From NCBI RefSeq assembly GCF_047974105.1, contig NZ_JBHYRS010000008.1:1-64000 (forward strand): a stretch of DNA of 64,000 nucleotides. The letters run 5' to 3'. The notes beneath the pieces were generated by a model that had not been told where the DNA came from, did not search any database, and was given only the letters and a program-made list of their open reading frames with translations. The position numbers and the translations under genes were made by a program. Positions within the stretch are counted from its first letter, which is position 1. Each line of letters starts with the position of its first letter. This DNA comes from Mitsuokella sp047974105 (GTDB lineage Bacteria; Bacillota; Negativicutes; Selenomonadales; Selenomonadaceae). Positions 7,791-17,993 of this stretch are shown in pieces.

Positions 7791-10700
7791 ATTGAGCCTT
7801 ACCTGATACCGTAGTCGGTATTGAAACAGCTAGTGTGCTCTTTACCAAATACACGAATGATGTATTGAGCCTTACCTGATACCGTAGTCGGTATTGAAAC
7901 GCGAAAAAGAGCGGCAGAAAGGAGGCTTCATCATGAAATTGAGCCTTACCTGATACCGTAGTCGGTATTGAAACCGTGGCCGTGTAGAGAACGCCGTTCA
8001 CGTACTCTTCTATTGAGCCTTACCTGATACCGTAGTCGGTATTGAAACATTGATGGTGTGCGGGGTGAGGTTAATGAGTTCCATGAATTGAGCCTTACCT
8101 GATACCGTAGTCGGTATTGAAACAGATCGACAAGATTTGACAGCGTACCGATATCCGTATTGAGCCTTACCTGATACCGTAGTCGGTATTGAAACCTCCT
8201 AACGGTAAGAATCTTCTTCTCTCATTCCTTCATTGAGCCTTACCTGATACCGTAGTCGGTATTGAAACGGCATAAGCCTCAGCAAAAGAAACAACAGAAA
8301 CGTTATTGAGCCTTACCTGATACCGTAGTCGGTATTGAAACACGCAAAAATAAAATATCTTAATTGAGGGCACGAAGATTGAGCCTTACCTGATACCGTA
8401 GTCGGTATTGAAACTAACGGTGAATTAATTCTGGCGTGATACGAACGCCACATTGAGCCTTACCTGATACCGTAGTCGGTATTGAAACGTTTTGATACCG
8501 ATACCAGTCTTGCCGAATACAATTAAATTGAGCCTTACCTGATACCGTAGTCGGTATTGAAACCAGCACATAGGGCATCGAAGCGTGCGCGATTACCATT
8601 GAGCCTTACCTGATACCGTAGTCGGTATTGAAACAGCCAGCGCCTTATTCAGACGAGTCTTGCTGATGTGATTGAGCCTTACCTGATACCGTAGTCGGTA
8701 TTGAAACACGAGCTTTCGCTACTCTTCTTGTCGAGAACAATACGGCATTGAGCCTTACCTGATACCGTAGTCGGTATTGAAACCGCCCATTTATAAATTA
8801 AAATATTCGCTTTGCCGTCATATTGAGCCTTACCTGATACCGTAGTCGGTATTGAAACACTGAAGCCTCGTCAAGAGCAGCTATCATCTGGATATTGAGC
8901 CTTACCTGATACCGTAGTCGGTATTGAAACATGATGACGAGGCGCCCTGCAAAGCGGGTACCTTCTATTGAGCCTTACCTGATACCGTAGTCGGTATTGA
9001 AACTGCCCTCGGAATCCTTGACATAGAATCCTTCGGATTGAGCCTTACCTGATACCGTAGTCGGTATTGAAACAAACATTTCTCCTTTCGAGATATAAAA
9101 AATAGCTACATTGAGCCTTACCTGATACCGTAGTCGGTATTGAAACACGAAGTCCGGATCGACATGGACCGTGCAGCCATCGCATTGAGCCTTACCTGAT
9201 ACCGTAGTCGGTATTGAAACAGCAGCGAGCGATATCCCCGGAAGTCGGGATGTCAATTGAGCCTTACCTGATACCGTAGTCGGTATTGAAACTTGACCAT
9301 CTTGTGCGCCGGTTTTGCTTTCGGAAATTGAGCCTTACCTGATACCGTAGTCGGTATTGAAACCTGCCGCTTCTTTTTGCGGCCGATAAAAAAAGTACGC
9401 TATTGAGCCTTACCTGATACCGTAGTCGGTATTGAAACCGCAGAGTGTTGCGAAACGGGCTTTGTTGCCACAAGCATTGAGCCTTACCTGATACCGTAGT
9501 CGGTATTGAAACGTGCGCGACTCGGCTTGGTGAGATGCTCCTCGATGATATTGAGCCTTACCTGATACCGTAGTCGGTATTGAAACAGCTCGGCTTCTCT
9601 CTTCTCGGCATTTGCTCGACATTGAGCCTTACCTGATACCGTAGTCGGTATTGAAACGCTAACCAATTCTGCGGGTTCGCTGTCAATATACTATTGAGCC
9701 TTACCTGATACCGTAGTCGGTATTGAAACTCGACATGGTAAAACCTCCGCGTATTTCTATTGCGCTATTGAGCCTTACCTGATACCGTAGTCGGTATTGA
9801 AACCACGCCAGTTTAAACCAGACTTTCACTGGTACCCCCATTGAGCCTTACCTGATACCGTAGTCGGTATTGAAACACAAGGTAGTGACGCAGCCATTTC
9901 ATGGGAAACTCATTGAGCCTTACCTGATACCGTAGTCGGTATTGAAACCCGTGGATCAGGAATCCTTAAGCAAGATACACCGGTATTGAGCCTTACCTGA
10001 TACCGTAGTCGGTATTGAAACCGACGTACCGCCGAGCGGGGTGTAGCGGATGACCTGCAGATTGAGCCTTACCTGATACCGTAGTCGGTATTGAAACGAG
10101 ATCGAAATCTCCCCAAGAAACGACTTATTCTTCCAATTGAGCCTTACCTGATACCGTAGTCGGTATTGAAACGCGGAGGAGTTATGGCTCTTCTCGGAGA
10201 AAAGAGAGATTGAGCCTTACCTGATACCGTAGTCGGTATTGAAACTGCCGGGAAGCTCGTCGTGATCTGCGACAACAAGCAGATTGAGCCTTACCTGATA
10301 CCGTAGTCGGTATTGAAACAACGTCCGGAGCGGAAAAGAACTTGCGCATATCCTGATTGAGCCTTACCTGATACCGTAGTCGGTATTGAAACGTGTCGTC
10401 GCGTTCTGGCGGCACGCCTTGACGGAGGCATATTGAGCCTTACCTGATACCGTAGTCGGTATTGAAACGAATACCGTCATCTGGCCGAGATTTTTCGCCT
10501 CGGATTGAGCCTTACCTGATACCGTAGTCGGTATTGAAACCCATTGGCACGGAATGCCATGATGTTGTAGCTACGTCATTGAGCCTTACCTGATACCGTA
10601 GTCGGTATTGAAACCCAGCGTCAATTTTGCCATCGGCAAAAGAGTAGACTTTGGATTGAGCCTTACCTGATACCGTAGTCGGTATTGAAACGACCAAACG

Positions 10701-12978
10701 CCAGCTACTGAGAATGAAAAACATGCAGATTGAGCCTTACCTGATACCGTAGTCGGTATTGAAACTCGGAGGCATGAAACCGACGGCCCGCATCTGCCTA
10801 TTGAGCCTTACCTGATACCGTAGTCGGTATTGAAACCCTTATTGGAGATTTTACAACCGTTACAAATCTTCATTGAGCCTTACCTGATACCGTAGTCGGT
10901 ATTGAAACGCCTCGAAACGCATCGTCGATCTCGTGCCTGTCCCGGAGATTGAGCCTTACCTGATACCGTAGTCGGTATTGAAACTCTTCCTTTAAAGGAA
11001 CAGTCCAAGATCTTTGACAAGATATTGAGCCTTACCTGATACCGTAGTCGGTATTGAAACTAAAGTCATTAGCTGTTCCCTTAATCCAATTCCAAGCTGA
11101 TTGAGCCTTACCTGATACCGTAGTCGGTATTGAAACATCTGTGATAAGCTGCGGATAGTAGCTGTCCGGAATTGAGCCTTACCTGATACCGTAGTCGGTA
11201 TTGAAACCCATTGGCACGGAATGCCATGATGTTGTAGCTACGTCATTGAGCCTTACCTGATACCGTAGTCGGTATTGAAACCCAGCGTCAATTTTGCCAT
11301 CGGCAAAAGAGTAGACTTTGGATTGAGCCTTACCTGATACCGTAGTCGGTATTGAAACGACCAAACGCCAGCTACTGAGAATGAAAAACATGCAGATTGA
11401 GCCTTACCTGATACCGTAGTCGGTATTGAAACTCGGAGGCATGAAACCGACGGCCCGCATCTGCCTATTGAGCCTTACCTGATACCGTAGTCGGTATTGA
11501 AACCCTTATTGGAGATTTTACAACCGTTACAAATCTTCATTGAGCCTTACCTGATACCGTAGTCGGTATTGAAACGCCTCGAAACGCATCGTCGATCTCG
11601 TGCCTGTCCCGGAGATTGAGCCTTACCTGATACCGTAGTCGGTATTGAAACTCTTCCTTTAAAGGAACAGTCCAAGATCTTTGACAAGATATTGAGCCTT
11701 ACCTGATACCGTAGTCGGTATTGAAACTAAAGTCATTAGCTGTTCCCTTAATCCAATTCCAAGCTGATTGAGCCTTACCTGATACCGTAGTCGGTATTGA
11801 AACATCTGTGATAAGCTGCGGATAGTAGCTGTCCGGAATTGAGCCTTACCTGATACCGTAGTCGGTATTGAAACAAATTCTCTTTTCGTAAAAACGCGAA
11901 AAGCGGAAATTGAGCCTTACCTGATACCGTAGTCGGTATTGAAACGAAGAACTTATCTTTGGGGGCAACCTGAAGAATACGAAATTGAGCCTTACCTGAT
12001 ACCGTAGTCGGTATTGAAACTACTAAGCGGCGAGCATTGATGCCGGAAAGGCCGTCACGCATTGAGCCTTACCTGATACCGTAGTCGGTATTGAAACCAC
12101 GATCCACTGACCGTCGCTGTGACCCGTGTTGCATTGAGCCTTACCTGATACCGTAGTCGGTATTGAAACTGTCTCATGATGATCAACAACGTCCTTTACG
12201 ATATCCATTGAGCCTTACCTGATACCGTAGTCGGTATTGAAACGGTATGCATGGATCTCGATGGTCACGCCTGCGGGGAATTGAGCCTTACCTGATACCG
12301 TAGTCGGTATTGAAACGCCTCGTCGAGCTTTGTGTCAATGACGCGCACGGCCTATTGAGCCTTACCTGATACCGTAGTCGGTATTGAAACACATGACTAT
12401 ACGACAGTTCCGTTTCCTGGCAGAACATTGAGCCTTACCTGATACCGTAGTCGGTATTGAAACTGCTAAATTTATGATTGAGCCTCCGGAGGAGATATAT
12501 TGAGCCTTACCTGATACCGTAGTCGGTATTGAAACCGCAGTAGCCGCAAAGTACGGCTGGTTTACGCGTACTATTGAGCCTTACCTGATACCGTAGTCGG
12601 TATTGAAACCTCCCATATAGAGAATATGGGGAAGAGGCACGAAAATTGAGCCTTACCTGATACCGTAGTCGGTATTGAAACCTTAAAGTGAATGGATTTA
12701 TTAACTGTATCCATTACCCATTGAGCCTTACCTGATACCGTAGTCGGTATTGAAACTATACTGCTGGCGATATACGATACCTCTTCTCTTGATTGAGCCT
12801 TACCTGATACCGTAGTCGGTATTGAAACACCTGCGTGGGGTGCGCGACCCGGCTTGGTGAGATGCTCATTGAGCCTTACCTGATACCGTAGTCGGTATTG
12901 AAACTCCTTTCTCTCCCTCCGGAGAAACACCAGACCACGGAATTGGGCCTTACCATTTACCGTTTTCGGTTTAAAATA
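7791..12978 (+). CRISPR. CRISPR array, 71 repeats of 37 bp and 70 spacers
   Basis: I counted 70 repeats that look identical plus one decayed repeat at the right end (12942-12978), with spacers of 33-40 bases. The repeat begins ATTGAGCCTTACC and ends TCGGTATTGAAAC. The decay at the right end and the promoter on the left show transcription left to right, with new spacers expected near 7791. Nine successive units are present twice, leaving 61 distinct spacers. The cas6 at 21817-22653 is the likely processing enzyme, leaving an 8-base ATTGAAAC tag. Short frames inside the array translate the repeat and are not genes. Confidence 0.98.
10504..11837 (+). repeat. Tandem duplication of nine repeat-spacer units
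   Basis: Units at 10504-11170 and 11171-11837 (667 bases each) carry the same nine spacers in the same order, with no difference seen. The two copies abut directly, as expected from unequal recombination between repeats. Confidence 0.95.
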
Positions 12979-12998
12979 TAATGATTGGTTAGAAGAGA

Positions 12999-13181
12999 GT
13001 GAAGGCAGTGCATACCATAGGATTATTCTTATTCGTCGTCGGTCTGATACTTCAGCTGTTGGAATCGAAGTATTTTGGCTAGGATCATCTAATGCCAAGA
13101 AGTAATACGGAATATATTGCCGATAAATTTTGCGAAATAATATGGGTCACCGGTCTGATTTTTATGGCCTTTCTCGCTTAG
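12999..13181 (+). pseudogene. Possible two-helix small membrane protein split by an amber codon
   Basis: A GTG at 12999 opens 27 codons with a hydrophobic run (HTIGLFLFVVGLILQLL) ending at TAG 13080-13082. The same frame continues and an ATG at 13092 opens 29 codons with a second hydrophobic run (WVTGLIFMAFLA) ending at 13179-13181. Read through, it would be a roughly 60-residue protein with two membrane helices. Alternatives are two micro-proteins or chance. The ribosome site (AGAAGAG) is weak. The rest of 12979-13190 holds nothing I recognise. Confidence 0.25.
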
Positions 13182-13192
13182 CCGCTAAAACC

Positions 13193-13277
13193 TCACAGTT
13201 TTTTTGATGCATGGGAAAAATCCCCGACTGCTATACTGAAAACATCATCGGATGCTGCAGATAGCGTCGGGGATTTT
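13193..13277 (+). promoter_or_regulatory. Regulon promoter 2 (type III-D effector operon) with inverted repeat
   Basis: TCACAGTTTTTTTGATG (13193-13209) is followed after 22 bases by TATACT (13232-13237). AAAATCCCCGACTGCTAT (13217-13234), spanning the spacer and the -10, pairs with ATAGCGTCGGGGATTTT (13261-13277) except for one bulged base. The right arm ends a few bases before a GTG (about 13282) that opens a 10-codon frame, perhaps a leader peptide. The first substantial gene starts at 13383. Confidence 0.65.
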
Positions 13278-13382
13278 GTTGTGTTTGGCAGGATTTTGAT
13301 TAAAGTATGTTGAATTCAGTATTAAATTGTGGTTATAGCCTGTTTTAGAGAACGGCCATACATTTTAGAAAGAGATGATGCT

Positions 13383-13760
13383 ATGGATGCTGTTTTTGTC
13401 AATCATACGAATCATCCTTCGGCACATTGGGCAAAAGAGGAGCTGCAGGCGGCGAGGTCTTTTGGTGAGGTTATGGATATTGGCTTTCCGGCCATTCCAT
13501 CAACGGCCGAGGAAGCTGATATTTGGCAGCTTGCCAGAGACAATGCGAGGCATATCGCAGAGCTTTCGCCGGCAGCCGTGCTTTGCCAGGGGGAGTTTAC
13601 GTATACGTACGCACTTGTTACAGAATTATTAAAGCGTAATATCTGCGTGCTGGCAGCCTGCAGTGAACGGATTGTCGAGGAACATGTCGAGGCAGACGGC
13701 TCAACACGCCGTATTTCACAGTTCCGTTTTACGCGGTTTCGCCGTTATGGCTGCCTGTGA
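13383..13760 (+). CDS. Small Rossmann-like CRISPR-linked protein, candidate ring nuclease
   Basis: 125 aa from ATG 13383, preceded by AGAAAGAGATGATG. The sequence starts MDAVFVNHTNHPSAHW and has alternating strands and helices with conserved-looking blocks LSPAAVLCQGEFTYTYALV and VLAACSERIVEE, ending in FRFTRFRRYG. It looks like the small Rossmann/CARF-fold proteins of type III loci (Csx15/Csx16/Csx20-like ring nucleases), though I cannot name the family. It is the first gene of the effector operon, 24 bases before cas10, a place that suits a protein that removes cyclic oligoadenylate. The general fold is reasonably supported; the activity is inference. Confidence 0.5.
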   Translation: MDAVFVNHTNHPSAHWAKEELQAARSFGEVMDIGFPAIPSTAEEADIWQLARDNARHIAELSPAAVLCQGEFTYTYALVTELLKRNICVLAACSERIVEEHVEADGSTRRISQFRFTRFRRYGCL

Positions 13761-13784
13761 GCAGCAAGAGGGAGGAGTTTTTTC

Positions 13785-15398
13785 ATGGAATTTCGAGCAA
13801 TACTCTTTGATACGCGATCCATCCAGAAATACATTTTCTCCGGTAATCGCCTGAAGACGAATATCGGGGCATCTTATCTGGTGGACCGCGTTTTTGATGA
13901 TGCCCTGCTGCCCGTCATTCGTGAAGTTCTGGGAAAGGATGAGCTTGACGATGTGACCTGGCAGAAGACGGCAGAGCCGGATTGGTCGGTCATGACGACG
14001 AAAGCCCGCGTCGGCTACATCGGCGGCGGCAATGCGCTGATTCTTTTTCAGCCGGATATGGAAGAAGAGACTCTGCGCGAAATAGTCAGCCGTTTTACAA
14101 AACATCTGCTGGCTGCCTATCCGGGGCTGCATACGGGCGCTGCCATCGGCACATTGTCTTTGGATGCCAGTGGCAATATGAGTGAACCGCATAACTTAAC
14201 GGCACTCGTCCATCAGTTGAAGGATAACCAAAATACGATTTTCCCGGTCGTCAATGTCCCGTATACGGGCTTGACGCTCAGCTGCGAGGTCAATGGCGAA
14301 GCAGCGACGACATATGACCGCGATGAAAAGCGTTTTTTCTCCGCCGAGGTGGAGTCGAAACTACTGGCCGACCGCAAGTCGAATGACGAAGAGGCTCCGG
14401 CTGAGCGCGAACTGCTGCGCAAGCTCAAAAGCGTACTGCCAGAGGAAAAAGCAGCAGACTTTTTGAAGGAATTCACTTTCCCGATGGAGATTGGCGAGCT
14501 TGGTCAGAGGGAAACCGAAGATTACATCGCGATTGTCCATATCGATGGCAACAACATGGGCGCGAAATTTGCCGGCTGCAATACCCTGACGAAACGCAAG
14601 AATATGTCTCTTGCGATTCGCCGTAAGACAATCCAGGCTTTTACGGAGCTCCTGGAAAAAGTCACGGCTGAATATGATACCTACAGCAGCTATCTGACAC
14701 TCCATAAAAAGGATGGAAAAGGCTTCCTGCCAGTGCGTCCGCTCGTGCTTGGCGGCGATGATATGACCTTCGTCTGCACGGCAAAAGTCGCAATAGCGTA
14801 TGCCAAGTTCATCATGGAGTCCCTGCAGAAAAAAGAGATTGCCAGCTGCGGCGGTATTGCCATTCTGCCGTCGTCGTATCCGTTCTTCCGCGGTTATGAG
14901 ATGGCAGAACAGCTCTGCGACGCCGCGAAAAAGAGCATGCGTGCCCTGAAAGCCAAGAAAGACACGGAATCGTGCTGGCTGGATTTTGCTCTGCTGCATG
15001 GTGAGCAGGCCCCGACTCTTGAACAGATTCGTGAGCAAGAATACCATGGCGTTCTTGGCAACATGCATTTCGGACCGTACCGTGTCGATGCTGACGCAAG
15101 TCAGGCTGACAGCCTTGCTGCCCTGCTGCAGGGCATTGCAGAAATGCGGGATGGCAGGCACAAGATGCCGCGCAATAAAATCAAGGAACTGCGCCGCGTC
15201 CTCGCCAGAGGCGCGCATGAGCAGAGGGAATTCCTTGTTCAGTTCAAGTATCTGCAGCAGTCGGGGGAAGCGATGCGTCTGCCGCAGGTCGCAGCCTGGA
15301 AGCCTTATGAAGAGAATCTTTGGGAGCACGGACGGACGCCGTATGTCGATGTCATTGAGCTCCTTGACTATGTACCGGCGGCAAAGGAGGATGAGTGA
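13785..15398 (+). CDS. cas10: Cas10, HD-less type III-D form with active GGDD palm
   Basis: 537 aa, about two thirds the usual Cas10 length. It begins directly with the first palm-like domain (FDTRSIQKYIFSGNRLKTN), with no HD nuclease domain. HIDGNNMG near residue 252 and GGDD at residues 323-326 mark the second palm, the cyclase site that makes cyclic oligoadenylate in related enzymes. A helical C-terminal domain follows. Loss of HD is typical of subtype III-D, so direct single-strand DNA cleavage by Cas10 is not expected and signalling should be the main output. ATG 13785 has GGGAGGAG upstream. The next gene overlaps or nearly touches its stop. Confidence 0.92.
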   Translation: MEFRAILFDTRSIQKYIFSGNRLKTNIGASYLVDRVFDDALLPVIREVLGKDELDDVTWQKTAEPDWSVMTTKARVGYIGGGNALILFQPDMEEETLREIVSRFTKHLLAAYPGLHTGAAIGTLSLDASGNMSEPHNLTALVHQLKDNQNTIFPVVNVPYTGLTLSCEVNGEAATTYDRDEKRFFSAEVESKLLADRKSNDEEAPAERELLRKLKSVLPEEKAADFLKEFTFPMEIGELGQRETEDYIAIVHIDGNNMGAKFAGCNTLTKRKNMSLAIRRKTIQAFTELLEKVTAEYDTYSSYLTLHKKDGKGFLPVRPLVLGGDDMTFVCTAKVAIAYAKFIMESLQKKEIASCGGIAILPSSYPFFRGYEMAEQLCDAAKKSMRALKAKKDTESCWLDFALLHGEQAPTLEQIREQEYHGVLGNMHFGPYRVDADASQADSLAALLQGIAEMRDGRHKMPRNKIKELRRVLARGAHEQREFLVQFKYLQQSGEAMRLPQVAAWKPYEENLWEHGRTPYVDVIELLDYVPAAKEDE

Positions 15399-15400
15399 GC

Positions 15401-16333
15401 ATGGCAAAGCATAAAATGACACCAGCAGAGCGGCGTAAACTCGAAGCGGAAAAACGTAAAAATCGCGGCAAGCAGGCCTCTGAAGCCAATCGTGAGAAGC
15501 AGCTGAAGGCTCAGGGTCAGCAGGAAAAGCCAAAGTACAAGAAAAATCCTTCATCTGCTCCTGTTCAGCCGAACGGTCCGGCAGCAACAGGGGTTGCTCC
15601 GAAAAAGACCTGGCAGCATGAAGAAAATATCGAGCCCTTAACCCTTGCCTATAAATCCTCTGCGAAGATGAAGGAGATTGATTTTGGTGCACCCATCACA
15701 ATTCGTGTGCAGTCGCTTTCCCCAATCCATCTTGGTTCCGGTCAGGCGGATGTCAATGTCGATGCAGAGGTCATCCACGATGATGTGGGCCTGCCGTATT
15801 TTCCGGCCAAGCGCTTTAAGGGCCTGCTTTATGAAAGCGCCCTTGAGGTAGCGGAAATGTCGGAGCTTGCTGGTCTCAAACTATTGGATAAAGCAGAATT
15901 GGATGAATTATTCCAGCATGGCTGCCTCGGCAGGACGCAGCTCATTGTGCCAAATCTCTATCTGGAAGGTTATGATGAGATGCATGAGAACTGGCAGGCA
16001 CTGGAAGAGAACTTTCCTGCTCTGTTCCAGCCGTCTGATGTGCTGGAGCAGTATACGAGCCTGCGCTACCAGACAAAGATTGACCGCGAGACGGGCACGG
16101 CTGCTGATACGTCGCTCCATAACATGCGCGTTGTCGATGAAGGCCTCTGCTTTACGGGTACGATGACCATCGAGCACAGCAGCCGCCGTGCCTTTGAGAT
16201 CCTCGCACTGGCCCTGCGCAATCTCAGTCGGTCTGGTCTCAAACGCACGCGTGGCTTCGGCCATATCGCCTGCACGATGGAGCAGAATGGCAAGGATATC
16301 CTGCGGCCGCTGCTCAGGGAAATCTTACATTAA
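15401..16333 (+). CDS. cas7: Cas7-like RAMP with Lys-rich N-terminal tail
   Basis: 310 aa from ATG 15401, with AAAGGAGG 10 bases upstream; a GTG at 15395 is closer to that site and less likely. Residues 1 to about 85 are low-complexity and rich in Lys, Arg, Gln and Pro (PAERRKLEAEKRKNRGKQ). A Csm3/Cmr4-like RAMP domain follows, with the strand ITIRVQSLSPIHLGSGQADV, the loop YFPAKRFKGLLYES and the glycine-rich end KRTRGFGHI. Cas7 subunits form the filament on the crRNA and usually cut target RNA through a loop aspartate; candidates lie in QADVNVDAEV. The basic tail is unusual and may bind nucleic acid. It starts 2 bases after the cas10 stop. Confidence 0.85.
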   Translation: MAKHKMTPAERRKLEAEKRKNRGKQASEANREKQLKAQGQQEKPKYKKNPSSAPVQPNGPAATGVAPKKTWQHEENIEPLTLAYKSSAKMKEIDFGAPITIRVQSLSPIHLGSGQADVNVDAEVIHDDVGLPYFPAKRFKGLLYESALEVAEMSELAGLKLLDKAELDELFQHGCLGRTQLIVPNLYLEGYDEMHENWQALEENFPALFQPSDVLEQYTSLRYQTKIDRETGTAADTSLHNMRVVDEGLCFTGTMTIEHSSRRAFEILALALRNLSRSGLKRTRGFGHIACTMEQNGKDILRPLLREILH

Positions 16334-16349
16334 ATAGAAGGGAGCAGAA

Positions 16350-17993
16350 ATGATGAAACAACTTACCATGAAAATCCGGACACTTGCGCCGGTCGTGCTC
16401 TCTTCGATGAGCAATGCCACGGTCATGACAGCGTCCCATACATATTTCAGCGGTTCAATCGTCCGCGGTATGCTTGCCAGCCGTTATATCAAAGAACAGA
16501 ATCTTGGCGAACACGCTGAGGAAGATGAGGATTTTCTCTCTTTGTTCTTTGACAAACTGCGCTTCACGGCAGCTTACCCGCTGACAAAAGAAGGAAAACG
16601 CACTTTTGCCCTGCCATTTTCTCTCCAGAGGAGCAAGGATGGCAAAGATTTACTGGACCTCCTTCAGGATGAAGGAAAGGCGGGATTCAAGTCTCTGAAA
16701 GGCTTTGGCGTCATGACGGAAGAGGGGATTCTGCCCGTCGATGTCCGCAAAACCATCAACCTGCACATGAGCCGCAGTGACCAGAAGAATAAGGACGGCA
16801 AGGAACGGCTGGCAGGCCGGTCTCTTGCCGGCGGCATCTACAATTATGAAGCCATTGATGCCGATCAGGACTTCATGGGCATTATCTACGGCGAAGAAGC
16901 GGAGCTTCGGAAACTGCGTGACAGAGTGAATGCCGAAAGCTGGCAGTCGCAGGCAGGCCGTTCCCGCTTTACGCAGTATGGCACCTGTGAAATTTCACTT
17001 GGCCCTGTTGAAGATGTACCAGTGCCGGCTGTCGAAACGAAGGATGGTGCTGTCTGCCTGCGTGCCGATGCACCAATTCTGCCGTATGAGCCATTGGCAG
17101 CCAAGGCCGCTGAAGCGCTGAATCCGCTTCTTGAGGAGATGGAAGAAAAAGGCGGCTACATTGATCCGGATAAGGATGAGCCTGAGCCGCTGCATTTCGA
17201 GATTGACACAAAGCCGCAGTCATTCTTTGGCAAGACGGAAATGGTTGAAAACTTCGTTGGCGTATGGGGAATGAAACGGCCAAGAGAGCAGGCACTCTCG
17301 GCAGGTACGGTCTTTTGGCTGCGCAAGAAGGATGGCGATTTCACGGAGCGAGATAAAAAAGCCCTGCAGAGCGTCCTTTATGAAGGTGTTGGCAAGCGTA
17401 CAGAAGAAGGCTTTGGCCAGCTGCGCATCTGGAATGGTTCACCAAAGAAACTGGTGACAAAACAGCCTAAGGCTGAAGCCAGGATGAATCACCTGCAGGA
17501 TACTGTCCGTAAACACGCAGAAGCTATTCTCATGAAGCATTTTGTGGCACAGGTGCAGGTCTGGGCTGCCGAAGATGTACAGGCTGCGAAGGGATTTTTC
17601 CCTGAGAACGGCGCACATTTCTTCTCACGCCTCGATGCCCTGCTTGGCGGCCAGGTGAAGAAATCACAGGAGCATCTGGCAAATGGCATCGCGTATGAGA
17701 TGGGCAATGGCTCAACGCCGTTTGCCAAGGGGCTGCAGAAAGTTTCTGCCTGCGACCGCAAACTGCGGTATTATCTGACAGAGGCCAAGCTCTCGGAGAT
17801 ACCGTACAACCAGAGAGACTGGCAGAAACTTGCTGAGGAAATGCATCTTAAGGAAGCGATGCAGGCAATCGGCATTACGGATGGTCTCGGCAGGTTCCAG
17901 TCATCTGAAACACTCTTTTATACGTATTGGCATTGGTTCTTCCGCTATGGCCGCAAGGCTGCTGCCGGAGCAGGGAAAGGAGACGAGGCGTAA
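16350..17993 (+). CDS. csx10: Csx10, Cas5-like RAMP of type III-D
   Basis: 547 aa. The N-terminus MKQLTMKIRTLAPVVLSS followed by TASHTYFSGSIVRGMLASRY is the pattern of Csx10, the Cas5-group RAMP that marks subtype III-D and holds the 5' tag of the crRNA. A glycine-rich loop (GKRTEEGFGQL) is at about residues 352-362, and the rest is a helical C-terminal extension. AAGGGAG precedes ATG 16350, and its stop overlaps the next start (TAATG). Subtype assignment rests mainly on this gene, the HD-less Cas10 and csx19. Confidence 0.88.
   Translation: MMKQLTMKIRTLAPVVLSSMSNATVMTASHTYFSGSIVRGMLASRYIKEQNLGEHAEEDEDFLSLFFDKLRFTAAYPLTKEGKRTFALPFSLQRSKDGKDLLDLLQDEGKAGFKSLKGFGVMTEEGILPVDVRKTINLHMSRSDQKNKDGKERLAGRSLAGGIYNYEAIDADQDFMGIIYGEEAELRKLRDRVNAESWQSQAGRSRFTQYGTCEISLGPVEDVPVPAVETKDGAVCLRADAPILPYEPLAAKAAEALNPLLEEMEEKGGYIDPDKDEPEPLHFEIDTKPQSFFGKTEMVENFVGVWGMKRPREQALSAGTVFWLRKKDGDFTERDKKALQSVLYEGVGKRTEEGFGQLRIWNGSPKKLVTKQPKAEARMNHLQDTVRKHAEAILMKHFVAQVQVWAAEDVQAAKGFFPENGAHFFSRLDALLGGQVKKSQEHLANGIAYEMGNGSTPFAKGLQKVSACDRKLRYYLTEAKLSEIPYNQRDWQKLAEEMHLKEAMQAIGITDGLGRFQSSETLFYTYWHWFFRYGRKAAAGAGKGDEA

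Noticed and set aside
7786..13098. Many minus-strand open frames of 60-175 codons inside the CRISPR array
   Set aside because: They translate the reverse complement of the repeat over and over (SIPTTVSGKAQ or FQYRLRYQVRLN) and have no ribosome sites; they are by-products of the repeat.
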